A stretch of DNA of 64,000 nucleotides, from the NCBI RefSeq assembly GCF_004341235.1, contig NZ_SLUP01000007.1, forward strand, positions 186,001 to 250,000. The letters run 5' to 3'. The translations under genes and the position numbers were made by a program. This DNA is from Mariniflexile fucanivorans (lineage in GTDB: Bacteria; Bacteroidota; Bacteroidia; Flavobacteriales; Flavobacteriaceae). Positions 26,178 through 34,502 of the stretch are shown here, piece by piece. Positions within the stretch are counted from its first letter, which is position 1. The number at the start of each line of letters is the position of its first letter. The notes beneath the pieces are model-generated. The model saw only the letters and a program-made list of their open reading frames with translations, searched no databases and had not been told where the DNA came from.

Positions 26178-28214
26178 ATGACGTTTAAAGAACACATATT
26201 ACAAGGGATTCCGAATGAATTACCAACAAAATACACCTATCCATTGGATGCTAACAGAGCGCCAAAACGAAAAGATATTTTATCAAAAGAAGAAAAGCAA
26301 TTGGCCATTCGAAATGCATTACGTTATTTCCCTAAAGATTGGCATCAAGAATTAGCTGTAGAATTTGCGCAAGAATTACAAGATTTCGGACGTATTTACA
26401 TGTATCGATTCAAGCCTTCTTATAAAATATTTGCACGAGGTATTGAAGCATATCCAGCAAAATCTACGCAAGCTGCAGCTATCATGTTGATGATTCAAAA
26501 TAATTTAGATCCTGAGGTGGCGCAACACCCCGAAGAATTAATTACTTACGGTGGCAATGGAGCCGTGTTTCAAAACTGGGCGCAGTATCTTATTACAATG
26601 CAGTATTTAGCAAACATGACCGAAGAACAAACGCTTCACATGTATTCGGGTCATCCTATGGGTTTATTTCCTTCGTCTAAAAATGCACCACGAGTTGTTG
26701 TAACGAATGGCATGATGGTTCCTAACTATTCCAAACCAGATGATTGGGAAAAATATAACGCCTTAGGTGTTACCCAATATGGACAAATGACGGCGGGTTC
26801 GTTTATGTACATTGGTCCGCAAGGTATCGTTCATGGCACGACCATCACCATTATGAATGCCTTTAGGAAAATAGCTTCTAAATCAAACGCCAAAAGACAG
26901 AGTATGGGGGTTTCCCCTCCTTTGGAGGGGACTAAGGGGCGGCTTTTTTTAACTGCGGGATTAGGTGGTATGAGTGGGGCACAACCCAAAGCAGGAAACA
27001 TTGCAGGTTGTATTACGGTTGCTGCGGAAGTAAATGAAAAAGCCGCAATAAAACGCCACGAGCAAGGTTGGGTAGATGTGTTGGTTGATAATTTAAATGA
27101 TTTGGTAGCTCGTGTTAAATCCGCACAAAACAACAACGAAGTGGTTTCCATAGCGTTTATTGGAAATATTGTTGATGTATGGGAACGTTTTGATGAAGAA
27201 AATATTTTTATTGATGTAGGATCCGACCAAACCTCTTTACATATTCCTTGGACGGGTGGTTATTATCCAGTAGGTTTAACGTATGAAGCATCCAACCGAT
27301 TGATTCGTGACGAACCAGAAGTGTTTAAGGAAAAAGTTCAGGAATCATTACGAAGACATGCCAAAGCGATAAACAAACATGTAGCAAAAGGCACCTATTT
27401 TTTTGATTACGGAAATGCTTTTTTATTGGAAGCGTCCAGAGCAGGAGCTGATGTGATGGCTGAAAATAATATCGATTTTAAATATCCATCATATGTACAA
27501 GATATTTTAGGGCCGATGTGTTTCGATTATGGGTTCGGACCTTTCCGTTGGGTATGTACTTCTGGGAAACCGGAAGATTTAGATAAAACCGATACCATGG
27601 CGATGGAAGTGCTTCAGGAAATTATGAAAACAGCTCCCGAGGAAATTCAACTGCAACTGCAAGATAACATCACTTGGATAAAGGATGCAAAGAAGAACAA
27701 GATGGTAGTAGGTTCACAAGCAAGAATTTTATATGCCGATGCCGAAGGACGTGCTAAAATAGCCGAAGCTTTTAATAATGCCGTAGCTAATAAGCAAATT
27801 GGGCCTGTGGTTTTAGGTCGCGACCATCACGACGTTAGTGGTACCGATTCACCCTATCGTGAAACCTCCAATATTTATGATGGCAGTAAATTTACGGCGG
27901 ATATGGCAATTCATAACGTAATTGGTGATAGCTTTAGAGGCGCTACCTGGGTATCCATTCACAATGGTGGTGGCGTTGGTTGGGGCGAAGTAATCAATGG
28001 TGGTTTTGGCATGTTGTTAGATGGTACTAAAGAAGCCGAAGCACGTTTAAAAAGCATGTTGTTTTTTGATGTGAATAACGGTATTGCACGCAGAAGTTGG
28101 GCAAGAAACGATGAAGCACTTTTCGCTATAAAACGAGAAATGGCACGTACCCCAAATTTAAAAGTAACCATCCCCAATTTAGTCGATAATCAATTAATAG
28201 AAAATTTATTTTAA
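26178..28214 (+). CDS. hutU: Urocanate hydratase, long form, with in-frame repeat insertion
   Basis: The 678-residue enzyme hydrates urocanate to imidazolonepropionate using tightly bound NAD. It is of the long class (about 660-680 residues, like the animal enzyme) rather than the 550-residue form. NAD-site glycines are in LTAGLGGMSGAQ; the catalytic-region Cys is in GPMCFDYGFGPFRW. Residues Met243 to about Arg255 (SPPLEGTKG at the centre) are encoded by an R4 repeat placed just before LFLTAGLGGM, in frame. The stop overlaps the hutI start (TAATG). Confidence 0.95.
   Translation: MTFKEHILQGIPNELPTKYTYPLDANRAPKRKDILSKEEKQLAIRNALRYFPKDWHQELAVEFAQELQDFGRIYMYRFKPSYKIFARGIEAYPAKSTQAAAIMLMIQNNLDPEVAQHPEELITYGGNGAVFQNWAQYLITMQYLANMTEEQTLHMYSGHPMGLFPSSKNAPRVVVTNGMMVPNYSKPDDWEKYNALGVTQYGQMTAGSFMYIGPQGIVHGTTITIMNAFRKIASKSNAKRQSMGVSPPLEGTKGRLFLTAGLGGMSGAQPKAGNIAGCITVAAEVNEKAAIKRHEQGWVDVLVDNLNDLVARVKSAQNNNEVVSIAFIGNIVDVWERFDEENIFIDVGSDQTSLHIPWTGGYYPVGLTYEASNRLIRDEPEVFKEKVQESLRRHAKAINKHVAKGTYFFDYGNAFLLEASRAGADVMAENNIDFKYPSYVQDILGPMCFDYGFGPFRWVCTSGKPEDLDKTDTMAMEVLQEIMKTAPEEIQLQLQDNITWIKDAKKNKMVVGSQARILYADAEGRAKIAEAFNNAVANKQIGPVVLGRDHHDVSGTDSPYRETSNIYDGSKFTADMAIHNVIGDSFRGATWVSIHNGGGVGWGEVINGGFGMLLDGTKEAEARLKSMLFFDVNNGIARRSWARNDEALFAIKREMARTPNLKVTIPNLVDNQLIENLF
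26904..26943. repeat. R4 repeat, copy 2, inside the hutU coding sequence
   Basis: The palindrome CCCCTCC-TTT-GGAGGGG (26914-26930) followed by ACTAAGGGGCGGC matches the reverse complement of the intergenic unit at 59161-59192. It keeps the hutU reading frame. Confidence 0.8.
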
Positions 28215-29449
28215 TGCGAACGTTATTTAAAAACATAAAGGAATTACTTCAAATTCGAGACGAATCGATAAAATTTGTTTTGGGCAAAGCCATGGCGGAA
28301 TTGCCCACCATAAAAAACGCCTATTTGTTAGTTGAAGACGGCATCATTAAAGAATTTGGTAGTATGGACAATTGCCCAAAAACAGAAGTAAACAACCTAG
28401 TTGATGCCACTGGAAAAATGCTCTTGCCAACGTGGTGCGATTCGCATACCCACCTCGTTTATGCAGGTAATAGAGAAAGCGAGTTTGTCGATAAAATTAA
28501 AGGACTTTCCTATCAAGAAATCGCCAATAAAGGTGGTGGTATTCTAAATTCAGCCAAAACACTTCAAGAAACCCCTGAAGACGATTTATACCAGCAAAGT
28601 AAAACACGTTTGGAAGAAATAATGGCCTTAGGTACGGGTGCGGTTGAAATTAAATCGGGGTATGGATTAACCTTAGAAGCCGAATTAAAAATGCTTCGCG
28701 TTATCAAGCGTTTAAAACAAAACTACCAGTTACCAATTAAAGCCACTTTTTTAGGTGCGCATGCCGTTCCTTTGGAATATAAAAACGATAAAGCGGGTTA
28801 TATACAATTGCTCACCGAAACCATGTTGCCACAAATAGCCGAAGCGCAATTAGCCGAATACATCGACGTGTTTTGCGAAACGGGATATTTTACGGTTGAA
28901 GACACCGAGCGTATTTTAAAAGCTGGAAAACAATACGGCCTCATTCCTAAAATTCACGTCAACCAATTCACATCCATTGGTGGCGTACAAATAGGTATAA
29001 AGTATCATGCCCTTTCGGTGGATCATTTAGAGGAAATGCGCGATGACGATATTCAAGCATTAAAAGGAACTCAAACCATGCCCGTAGCCTTACCTGGTTG
29101 CTCGTATTTTTTAAGTATTCCCTACACACCTGCACGAAAAATGATCGATACCGGTTTACCTTTAGCTTTGGCAACCGACTATAACCCCGGTTCATCACCA
29201 TCAGGAAATATGAATTTTGTAGTATCAACAGCCTGTATAAAAATGAAATTAACCCCCGAAGAAGCTATCAATGCCGCCACCATAAATGGCGCTTATGCTA
29301 TGGGTTTAGAAAAAGAAGTAGGTAGTATAACCGTTGACAAAAAAGCCAATTTAATACTTACCAAACCCATAAACTCGTATGGTTTTATGCCCTACGCCTT
29401 TGGTGCAAACCAAATTGATACGGTATTTATAAATGGAATAGCAATATGA
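28214..29449 (+). CDS. hutI: Imidazolonepropionase
   Basis: The 411-residue amidohydrolase opens imidazolonepropionate to formimidoylglutamate. It has the metal-binding motif DSHTHLVYAG (near residue 76), EIKSGYGL, GAHAVP, the His in KIHVNQF, and the later ATDYNPGSSPSGNM. It overlaps hutU by one base and is the last hut gene in the window; a hutG-type formimidoylglutamase is not adjacent. Confidence 0.95.
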   Translation: MRTLFKNIKELLQIRDESIKFVLGKAMAELPTIKNAYLLVEDGIIKEFGSMDNCPKTEVNNLVDATGKMLLPTWCDSHTHLVYAGNRESEFVDKIKGLSYQEIANKGGGILNSAKTLQETPEDDLYQQSKTRLEEIMALGTGAVEIKSGYGLTLEAELKMLRVIKRLKQNYQLPIKATFLGAHAVPLEYKNDKAGYIQLLTETMLPQIAEAQLAEYIDVFCETGYFTVEDTERILKAGKQYGLIPKIHVNQFTSIGGVQIGIKYHALSVDHLEEMRDDDIQALKGTQTMPVALPGCSYFLSIPYTPARKMIDTGLPLALATDYNPGSSPSGNMNFVVSTACIKMKLTPEEAINAATINGAYAMGLEKEVGSITVDKKANLILTKPINSYGFMPYAFGANQIDTVFINGIAI

Positions 29450-29456
29450 TTTTTTT

Positions 29457-29675
29457 GGGCGTTTTAACACGCTTTTCGCTATATCTTTTTAAAACGTCAT
29501 AGCGAGGAGTGAGTGACGTGGCTATTTGTTAATTCATTAACTTAAATAAAATTTATTACAATCCAGTTTTAAAAAGGATTGAGTTTACTCTGAGTGCAGT
29601 CGAAGGGCTGCAATCGTTAATGCGCTCATCAGCTAAAGTCTTTGCGAAGGAGGAACGACTGTGGCAATCTGTTTA
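29457..29675. repeat. Patchwork of R1, R2 and R3 fragments
   Basis: After hutI the 280-nt gap has an R3 fragment (CGCTATATCTTTTT, 29477-29490), an R2 arm (GTCATAGCGAGG near 29496), an R1-like GAGTGCAGTCGAAG (about 29593) and a second R2-type arm with GACTGTGGCAATCTG (about 29658). No gene is seen in it. Confidence 0.6.
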
Positions 29676-29729
29676 ATTTTAGTTTTGGGTTATTTTTTAT
29701 TATTTATAATGCAAGTTGGCAACTGGTTT

Positions 29730-30047
29730 TTATTTTGTCCGTTCTATTTTTATTGGATTTTGTCGAGTGTCAAAAACATCGGTTATTTCAACTCTATTTT
29801 CATTATGGTTTATCCAATAAATGATTTTATAATTTTTAAAAACTAAATATCTAAACTCTTGTTTTCTTTTATCTAAAAGCTTTTCAGCTTGCCCGATTTT
29901 TGGTTGGCTTTTTAGTTTTAAAGTTTCATTGTAAATTCCGTTAACTAACTTTTTAGCAATTCGTGCCCCTGCTTTTTTTCTATAGTATTTATAAATCTTT
30001 TCGAGTTCTCTTTGAGAAAAATCAGTCCAAAATAATTTTAATTCCAC
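29730..30047 (-). CDS. RelE/ParE-family toxin
   Basis: The 105-residue protein matches the ParE/RelE fold: FSQRELEKIYKYYRKKAG in the N-terminal helices and the C-terminal RYLVFKNYKIIYWINHNENRVEITDVFDTRQNP. It probably targets gyrase or ribosome-bound mRNA; the branch is unclear. Its start overlaps the antitoxin gene by 10 nt in the usual antitoxin-first order. Confidence 0.85.
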   Translation of the reverse strand: MELKLFWTDFSQRELEKIYKYYRKKAGARIAKKLVNGIYNETLKLKSQPKIGQAEKLLDKRKQEFRYLVFKNYKIIYWINHNENRVEITDVFDTRQNPIKIERTK

Positions 30048-30280
30048 TTATCAATCTTGGCTTTTAATTCACTTGCTTCTATTAGTCGACCATTTTTAGA
30101 ATCTTCCATAGATTGGTCAATCCGAGAATTGAATTCCTCAATTGTCATTGGTTTAAAATCTTCGTTTTCTGAATTTTTATTTTCTTTTTTCAAGATTTTT
30201 TCAAGTTGTAAAATAACCTCTTCACTTTGAATTTTTAAAAACTCTTGAATAAGTTCCAATTTTCTCGTTTTTAAATCCAT
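30038..30280 (-). CDS. Antitoxin partner of the RelE/ParE toxin
   Basis: The 80-residue protein is charged and mostly helical, with a C-terminal segment (MTIEEFNSRIDQSMEDSKNGR) like antitoxins that wrap ParE/RelE toxins. The first half (QEFLKIQSEEVILQLEKIL) is likely the dimer/DNA-binding part, but no clear DNA-binding fold is recognised. Confidence 0.8.
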   Translation of the reverse strand: MDLKTRKLELIQEFLKIQSEEVILQLEKILKKENKNSENEDFKPMTIEEFNSRIDQSMEDSKNGRLIEASELKAKIDKWN

Positions 30281-30296
30281 TTTATTAGCTTTTTAT

Positions 30297-30312
30297 CAAA
30301 GATACAAAATTA
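30297..30312 (-). promoter_or_regulatory. Tandem -7 boxes of the toxin-antitoxin operon
   Basis: Two consecutive minus-strand octamers fit TAnnTTTG: TATCTTTG (30297-30304) and TAATTTTG (30305-30312). They begin 16 nt before the antitoxin start. Confidence 0.5.
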
Positions 30313-30413
30313 TCAATTTCAGTCATTTTTTTTCTTGAATTGCTAAATTTGGAATGCCATACAATGAGAAATATGTTTCAAACATACCGTTGTCGTTTAC
30401 GTAGTTTATAGGC

Positions 30414-30767
30414 TTATTCGTCTTTCAACCAAATATCATTATTTTCTAATCTAATAAATGTTGTTTGATTTTTCAATTCAAAAGATAGTTCTGCTTTTAC
30501 CCCATTCATATAATAGAAATCTATCTTATTGCTTTTTAATTTATAGGTTACAGGGGCACCATAATCGCTCCCGCTCAACATTATTGAAGCTGTATTAGAA
30601 TTATTATTAAACCAAACATATTCAGTACAACTATTTTCGGGATTTTGAGAATTATTACAGTTTAACAAATCATGTGTAAAAGTTCCGTTAATTTCAAAAG
30701 AATCATTGTCATTAGAACAAGATATGGATGCTATTGATAATATAAATACGAATAAAAAGTTTTTCAT
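30414..30767 (-). CDS. Small hypothetical lipoprotein
   Basis: The 117-residue product has a lipoprotein signal (SISCSND, Cys17) and a short beta-rich body with three further cysteines. No family is recognised. It stands alone between the toxin-antitoxin pair and the M48 protease gene. Its position suggests an accessory envelope protein. Confidence 0.55.
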   Translation of the reverse strand: MKNFLFVFILSIASISCSNDNDSFEINGTFTHDLLNCNNSQNPENSCTEYVWFNNNSNTASIMLSGSDYGAPVTYKLKSNKIDFYYMNGVKAELSFELKNQTTFIRLENNDIWLKDE

Positions 30768-30830
30768 AACGTAATAAATATATATTCAGTAGATACATGT
30801 TTTGATAAAAGGTTGCGTTAAAAAAAATAA

Positions 30831-32063
30831 TTACTTCCTCAAATTCATAATCCGCTCCAAAAGCGTAGGATGCGAATAATGCATAAACACATACGCTGGG
30901 TGCGGTGTTAAATTACTCAAACTGTTTTTTGAAAGTTTTTTAAGCGACGTGATAAGCGGTTCGCCTTTATAGGTGTTTTTGGCATAATCATCGGCTTCAT
31001 ATTCAAACTTTCTTGAAAACAAATTCATAATTAAACCAGTAATTTCCGAAATAGGTGAGTAGAGCAATCCAAAAGCAATCAACCCAATATGAAAACTTGG
31101 GATTTCAACACCCAAAGCATTCGATAATAACGGATTTGAAATAAACAAAGACAAAATATAAAGCGTTAAACCCGTTAATAAAATGGAAGCAAATAAGTTG
31201 AAAATGATATGTTTCTTTTTGTAATGCCCCACTTCGTGCGCTAAAACGGCAACTATTTCTTCATCATCTAAATCGTTAATTAAGGTGTCGTAAAGTGTTA
31301 CGCGTTTTTCACTACCAAAACCAGAGAAATATGCGTTTGCCTTGGTACTACGTTTAGAACCATCAATCACAAAAATTTTATCCAATTTAAAACCGACTGT
31401 CTGCGCATACTCCGAAATCTTATCGCATAAACTTCCAGCTTCCAAAGGGGTTTGTTTGTTAAATAAAGGCACAATAAGTTTGGAGTAAAACATATTCATA
31501 AACAAAGAAAAAACAGCAACTAATCCCCAAGCGTACAGCCAAAAATAAATTCCGGTAGATTGATAAAACCAAATAATTAAAGCTAAAATACCACCACCAA
31601 CAATAGCCATCATCAACCAGCCTTTTATCTTATCAAGAATGAAAGTTTTAACGGTTGTTTTATTAAATCCAAATTTTTCCTCAATCACAAAGGTGCTGTA
31701 ATAGGAGAAAGGCGTCGTTAAAATATCGCTACCAATCATAATAATTCCGAAGAAAATCAATGCGATAACAATGGGGTTCTCGCTATAACTTCTGGCGATG
31801 TTGTCAACAAATTCAAACCCATCAAAAAACAAAAACCCTAAAGTTAATAATATAGAAAACGTAGAAGTTAGCAACCCGAATTTATAATTGGTTGCCTTAT
31901 AGTTTTGAGATTTTTTGTATTCCGCTTCATCATAAACATCTTGTAACTCTTTTGGAAGTGCATCGTTAAAATGTTGTGCATTTAAAGCATCTAAAATTTT
32001 ATGAACTATAAAATTGATGATGATGATGGCTATGATGATGTAGAATAAGGTTGTTGAAGTCAT
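30831..32063 (-). CDS. M48 family (Ste24-like) membrane metalloprotease
   Basis: The 410-residue multi-span membrane protein carries the zinc site HEVGH (His276 to His280) and the third ligand in FEYEADDYA, with the Ste24-type N-terminal domain (several spans in residues 1-200). It cleaves in or near the membrane; CaaX processing is the eukaryotic role, and bacterial members act in membrane protein quality control. The ATG at 32063 was preferred to an upstream TTG because a -7 box at 32094-32101 would place transcription start between them. Confidence 0.9.
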   Translation of the reverse strand: MTSTTLFYIIIAIIIINFIVHKILDALNAQHFNDALPKELQDVYDEAEYKKSQNYKATNYKFGLLTSTFSILLTLGFLFFDGFEFVDNIARSYSENPIVIALIFFGIIMIGSDILTTPFSYYSTFVIEEKFGFNKTTVKTFILDKIKGWLMMAIVGGGILALIIWFYQSTGIYFWLYAWGLVAVFSLFMNMFYSKLIVPLFNKQTPLEAGSLCDKISEYAQTVGFKLDKIFVIDGSKRSTKANAYFSGFGSEKRVTLYDTLINDLDDEEIVAVLAHEVGHYKKKHIIFNLFASILLTGLTLYILSLFISNPLLSNALGVEIPSFHIGLIAFGLLYSPISEITGLIMNLFSRKFEYEADDYAKNTYKGEPLITSLKKLSKNSLSNLTPHPAYVFMHYSHPTLLERIMNLRK

Positions 32064-32093
32064 GATGTTGTAAGAAAGATAATTTACGAAAAA

Positions 32094-32101
32094 CAAAAAT
32101 A
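32094..32101 (-). promoter_or_regulatory. M48 gene -7 box
   Basis: The minus-strand TATTTTTG fits TAnnTTTG, 30 nt before the chosen ATG. Confidence 0.5.
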
Positions 32102-32256
32102 GAAACTAAATGTCACACTGAGCGCAGTCGAAGTGCTTATTTGTCTTGATACTTGAAATGAGTTGCATTTCTACATTCAGCTAAAATTTGCAACATGTTA
32201 AAATCACTTTTTATTAAAGCTTCTTTTTTGGCTCGTGTCCATTTTTTTATTTTCGT

Positions 32257-32350
32257 CGTCATTGCGAGGCGTTTTTTTCGACGAAGCAATCTGTTTAAAT
32301 TTAGTTTCAATTAAAAAGATTGCTTCAGTCATTCTTCCTTCGCAATGACG
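32257..32350. repeat. R2 repeat, copy 2
   Basis: CGTCATTGCGAGG and CGAAGCAATCTG on the left pair with AGATTGCTTCA and TTCGCAATGACG on the right. An R1-like fragment (CACTGAGCGCAGTCGAAG) lies at about 32115. The 32102-32352 gap holds no gene. Confidence 0.8.
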
Positions 32351-32352
32351 GT

Positions 32353-33150
32353 TTACTTAAAATTTCGTTGTCTTTTTGCTTCAAAAATAAGAATTCCCAC
32401 AGCAACCGATACGTTCATGGAATCTATTTCACCTTGCATAGGGATGATGATATTTTGAGTTGAATTGTCTAACCATTCAGCACTTAAACCAGTAGCTTCT
32501 GTACCAACCACAATGGCAGTTGGTTTTGTGAAATCTTGTGTATTATAATTTACCGAAGCTTGTAATGCAGCACAAAAAATATGGATGTTGTTTGCTTTTA
32601 AAGATGCAATAATTTCAGAAGTTGAACCCGTAACAACCGTATTTGTAAACACACACCCCACACTAGATCGAATAATATTGGGGTTGTATAAATCGGTTTT
32701 TGGGTTGGCTATAATTACGGCATCTACATGGGCAGCATCGGCAGTTCGTAAAATAGCACCAATATTTCCTGGTTTTTCGGGAGCTTCTGCCACTAAAATT
32801 AGTGGGTTTTTGTTGCTGAATTTTAAATCTTTAATCGCATGATTTTTACTTTTGGCAACGGCAATAATGCCTTCGGTCGTATCACGATACGCTAGTTTTT
32901 GGTACACTTCAGTAGAAACTTCTATGAAGTTTGGTTGTTTAGTTGTTAAGTTGTTAAGTTGTTCTTCTGAAATTATTTCTGGATTAAACAATACACTTTC
33001 GAATTCATAGCCTCCTTTTAATGCCAATGTTATTTCACGCTCGCCTTCAATTAAAAATAAACCACTTTTTTTGCGTTCGCGCGATTTGTCTTTTAATTGA
33101 ACCAATTGTCGAATTAATGGATTTTGTGAGCTGGATATAACTTTGTTCAT
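32353..33150 (-). CDS. SpoU/TrmH-family rRNA/tRNA 2'-O-methyltransferase
   Basis: The 265-residue protein has an RNA-binding N-terminal domain (SSSQNPLIRQLVQLKDKSRERKKSG region) and the SPOUT motifs GNIGAILRTADAAHVDAV, VVGTEATGLSAEW and IIPMQGEIDSMNVSVAVGI. This is the TsnR/RlmB-like group. The ATG at 33150 fits better than a TTG 9 nt upstream. A -7 box (TACTTTTG at 33157-33164) leaves about 6 nt before the start. Segment QLNNLTTKQ (about residues 63-71) is encoded by a sequence also found in intergenic DNA at 48896-48912. Confidence 0.87.
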   Translation of the reverse strand: MNKVISSSQNPLIRQLVQLKDKSRERKKSGLFLIEGEREITLALKGGYEFESVLFNPEIISEEQLNNLTTKQPNFIEVSTEVYQKLAYRDTTEGIIAVAKSKNHAIKDLKFSNKNPLILVAEAPEKPGNIGAILRTADAAHVDAVIIANPKTDLYNPNIIRSSVGCVFTNTVVTGSTSEIIASLKANNIHIFCAALQASVNYNTQDFTKPTAIVVGTEATGLSAEWLDNSTQNIIIPMQGEIDSMNVSVAVGILIFEAKRQRNFK

Positions 33151-33176
33151 ATTAAGCAAAAGTAAATTTTATAGAT

Positions 33177-34244
33177 TTAAATAGGTTGCTTTTCAAAATA
33201 ATTAACCAATAAAGCCACCACATAACTATAGCTCTCCATGCCTTTTGCCTGTTTATTGGCTTTTAGGTACGAACTGTATGTTAATTTTAAAATAGGCTCT
33301 AAAGGATTATCATAAGCATCCCAAAAATCACGTGCTTCTTTATAATTATATAAAATGCCTTTGTTTACAGTCTTGTATAATTCCTCAAATAAAACCTCAT
33401 CACGTCGTGCAATTTCATTTAAACAAAAACGTAAAGCAAAAGTATATCCCGAATATTTAAAATAAATATCGTCATGGTTTATAGCTGCTAAACATCCAAT
33501 AAAATTAGCTTCATTTTCAGCGGCATAACCCACCTGGTGTGCCATTTCGTGCGAAGTTGTTGTAGGAAACATATATATAGGAATCATAGCATCCACCTGC
33601 GCTTCATTCGTTAACGGGTTTAAATAACCACTAAACCCCATATAAGTCAACGGATAACTAAACAACGATTTTTTAACGCTAGCCGGTTGGTATTCCAGCT
33701 CCGGAAAACTGTTTTTTAAATTTTTATAACCCACCGGAGCCATCTCTAAAATGTCACTTTTACTATACGGAATATCAATTTTTAAAGTATCATTATGTGC
33801 AATTTCATAATAAACAGCATTCGATTTTTCAATCAGTTTTTTAGTCACCTTAATCAATTGTTCGGTATTGTAATCCGCTTTTAAATTCAAATTTTTATGC
33901 AGCGGCAAACGGTAATAATTCAAGGCCCAAAATAAATGAAACGCAAAATAGATGATGGAAACCGCACAAATCACATCAATAACCCAATGTTTCGGGTCTT
34001 TAATTAAGCGTTTTCGGTTTACGTAAAGCCACCTAAAAATGTAAATAATAGCCAAAGCATACACCAAATCGCCAAACGAAAACGGCATCCAACCCAGCGT
34101 ATATCTAAAAATTTTAGACATAACGGGGTAAAAACCATTACTATAATAGCGCTCCACAAAATCGGGGTAATCAGCCAACCATTTTATCAATAGGTATTGC
34201 GGAATTATCGAAAGTGCAACAACGAGTTTTACATGTTTCAGCAT
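33177..34244 (-). CDS. DUF3810 membrane protein with HExxH-like motif
   Basis: The 355-residue protein has membrane spans near the N-terminus and a soluble part with SHEMAHQVGYAAENEANF, a zinc-protease-like HExxH plus downstream Glu. DUF3810 members are flavobacterial and uncharacterised; protease activity is only suggested. A -7 box (TACTTTTG, 34249-34256) lies 4 nt before the ATG. Confidence 0.75.
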   Translation of the reverse strand: MLKHVKLVVALSIIPQYLLIKWLADYPDFVERYYSNGFYPVMSKIFRYTLGWMPFSFGDLVYALAIIYIFRWLYVNRKRLIKDPKHWVIDVICAVSIIYFAFHLFWALNYYRLPLHKNLNLKADYNTEQLIKVTKKLIEKSNAVYYEIAHNDTLKIDIPYSKSDILEMAPVGYKNLKNSFPELEYQPASVKKSLFSYPLTYMGFSGYLNPLTNEAQVDAMIPIYMFPTTTSHEMAHQVGYAAENEANFIGCLAAINHDDIYFKYSGYTFALRFCLNEIARRDEVLFEELYKTVNKGILYNYKEARDFWDAYDNPLEPILKLTYSSYLKANKQAKGMESYSYVVALLVNYFEKQPI

Positions 34245-34311
34245 GTTTCAAAAGTAATAAAAATTTGTACCCAATCGCTGTTGTTTGTTTATTAAGGTTT
34301 CTTCCTGCTGT

Positions 34312-34427
34312 CCGCTATATCTTTCTGCGAAGTAGTCCCGAACTTGTTTCGGGATCTTATCAAATTAACTGGTTTTCAGTAGGTTCTTGTATATCATCAA
34401 TGTTTCGCAAAAAGGATGCCGCTTCCA
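34312..34427. repeat. R3 repeat, copy 2 (inverted)
   Basis: CGCTATATCTTT (34313) and AAAAAGGATGCCGCT (34409) are the R3 modules in opposite orientation. A different palindrome, CCCGAACTTGTTTCGGGA (34337-34354), is nested in between. The 34245-34502 gap has no gene. Confidence 0.7.
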
Positions 34428-34502
34428 TCAGGAGTAACAGCCAAGGTTTGGCTCTGTTTATATTGTTTTTTGTTACCTTTACAAAACTTTAAAAAAAGCA
34501 TC

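Noticed and set aside
29642-29846. Two short hydrophobic plus-strand frames after hutI
   Set aside because: They overlap the toxin gene antisense and repeat DNA; the hydrophobicity follows from T-rich sequence.
34214-34492. Plus-strand frame of 92 codons before pepD
   Set aside because: It consists of R3 repeat and palindrome DNA and overlaps the DUF3810 start; it is not protein-like.
34416-34502. Upstream extension of pepD by 29 codons
   Set aside because: The extension is encoded by repeat DNA; the family starts at about MNSEIRQLQP.
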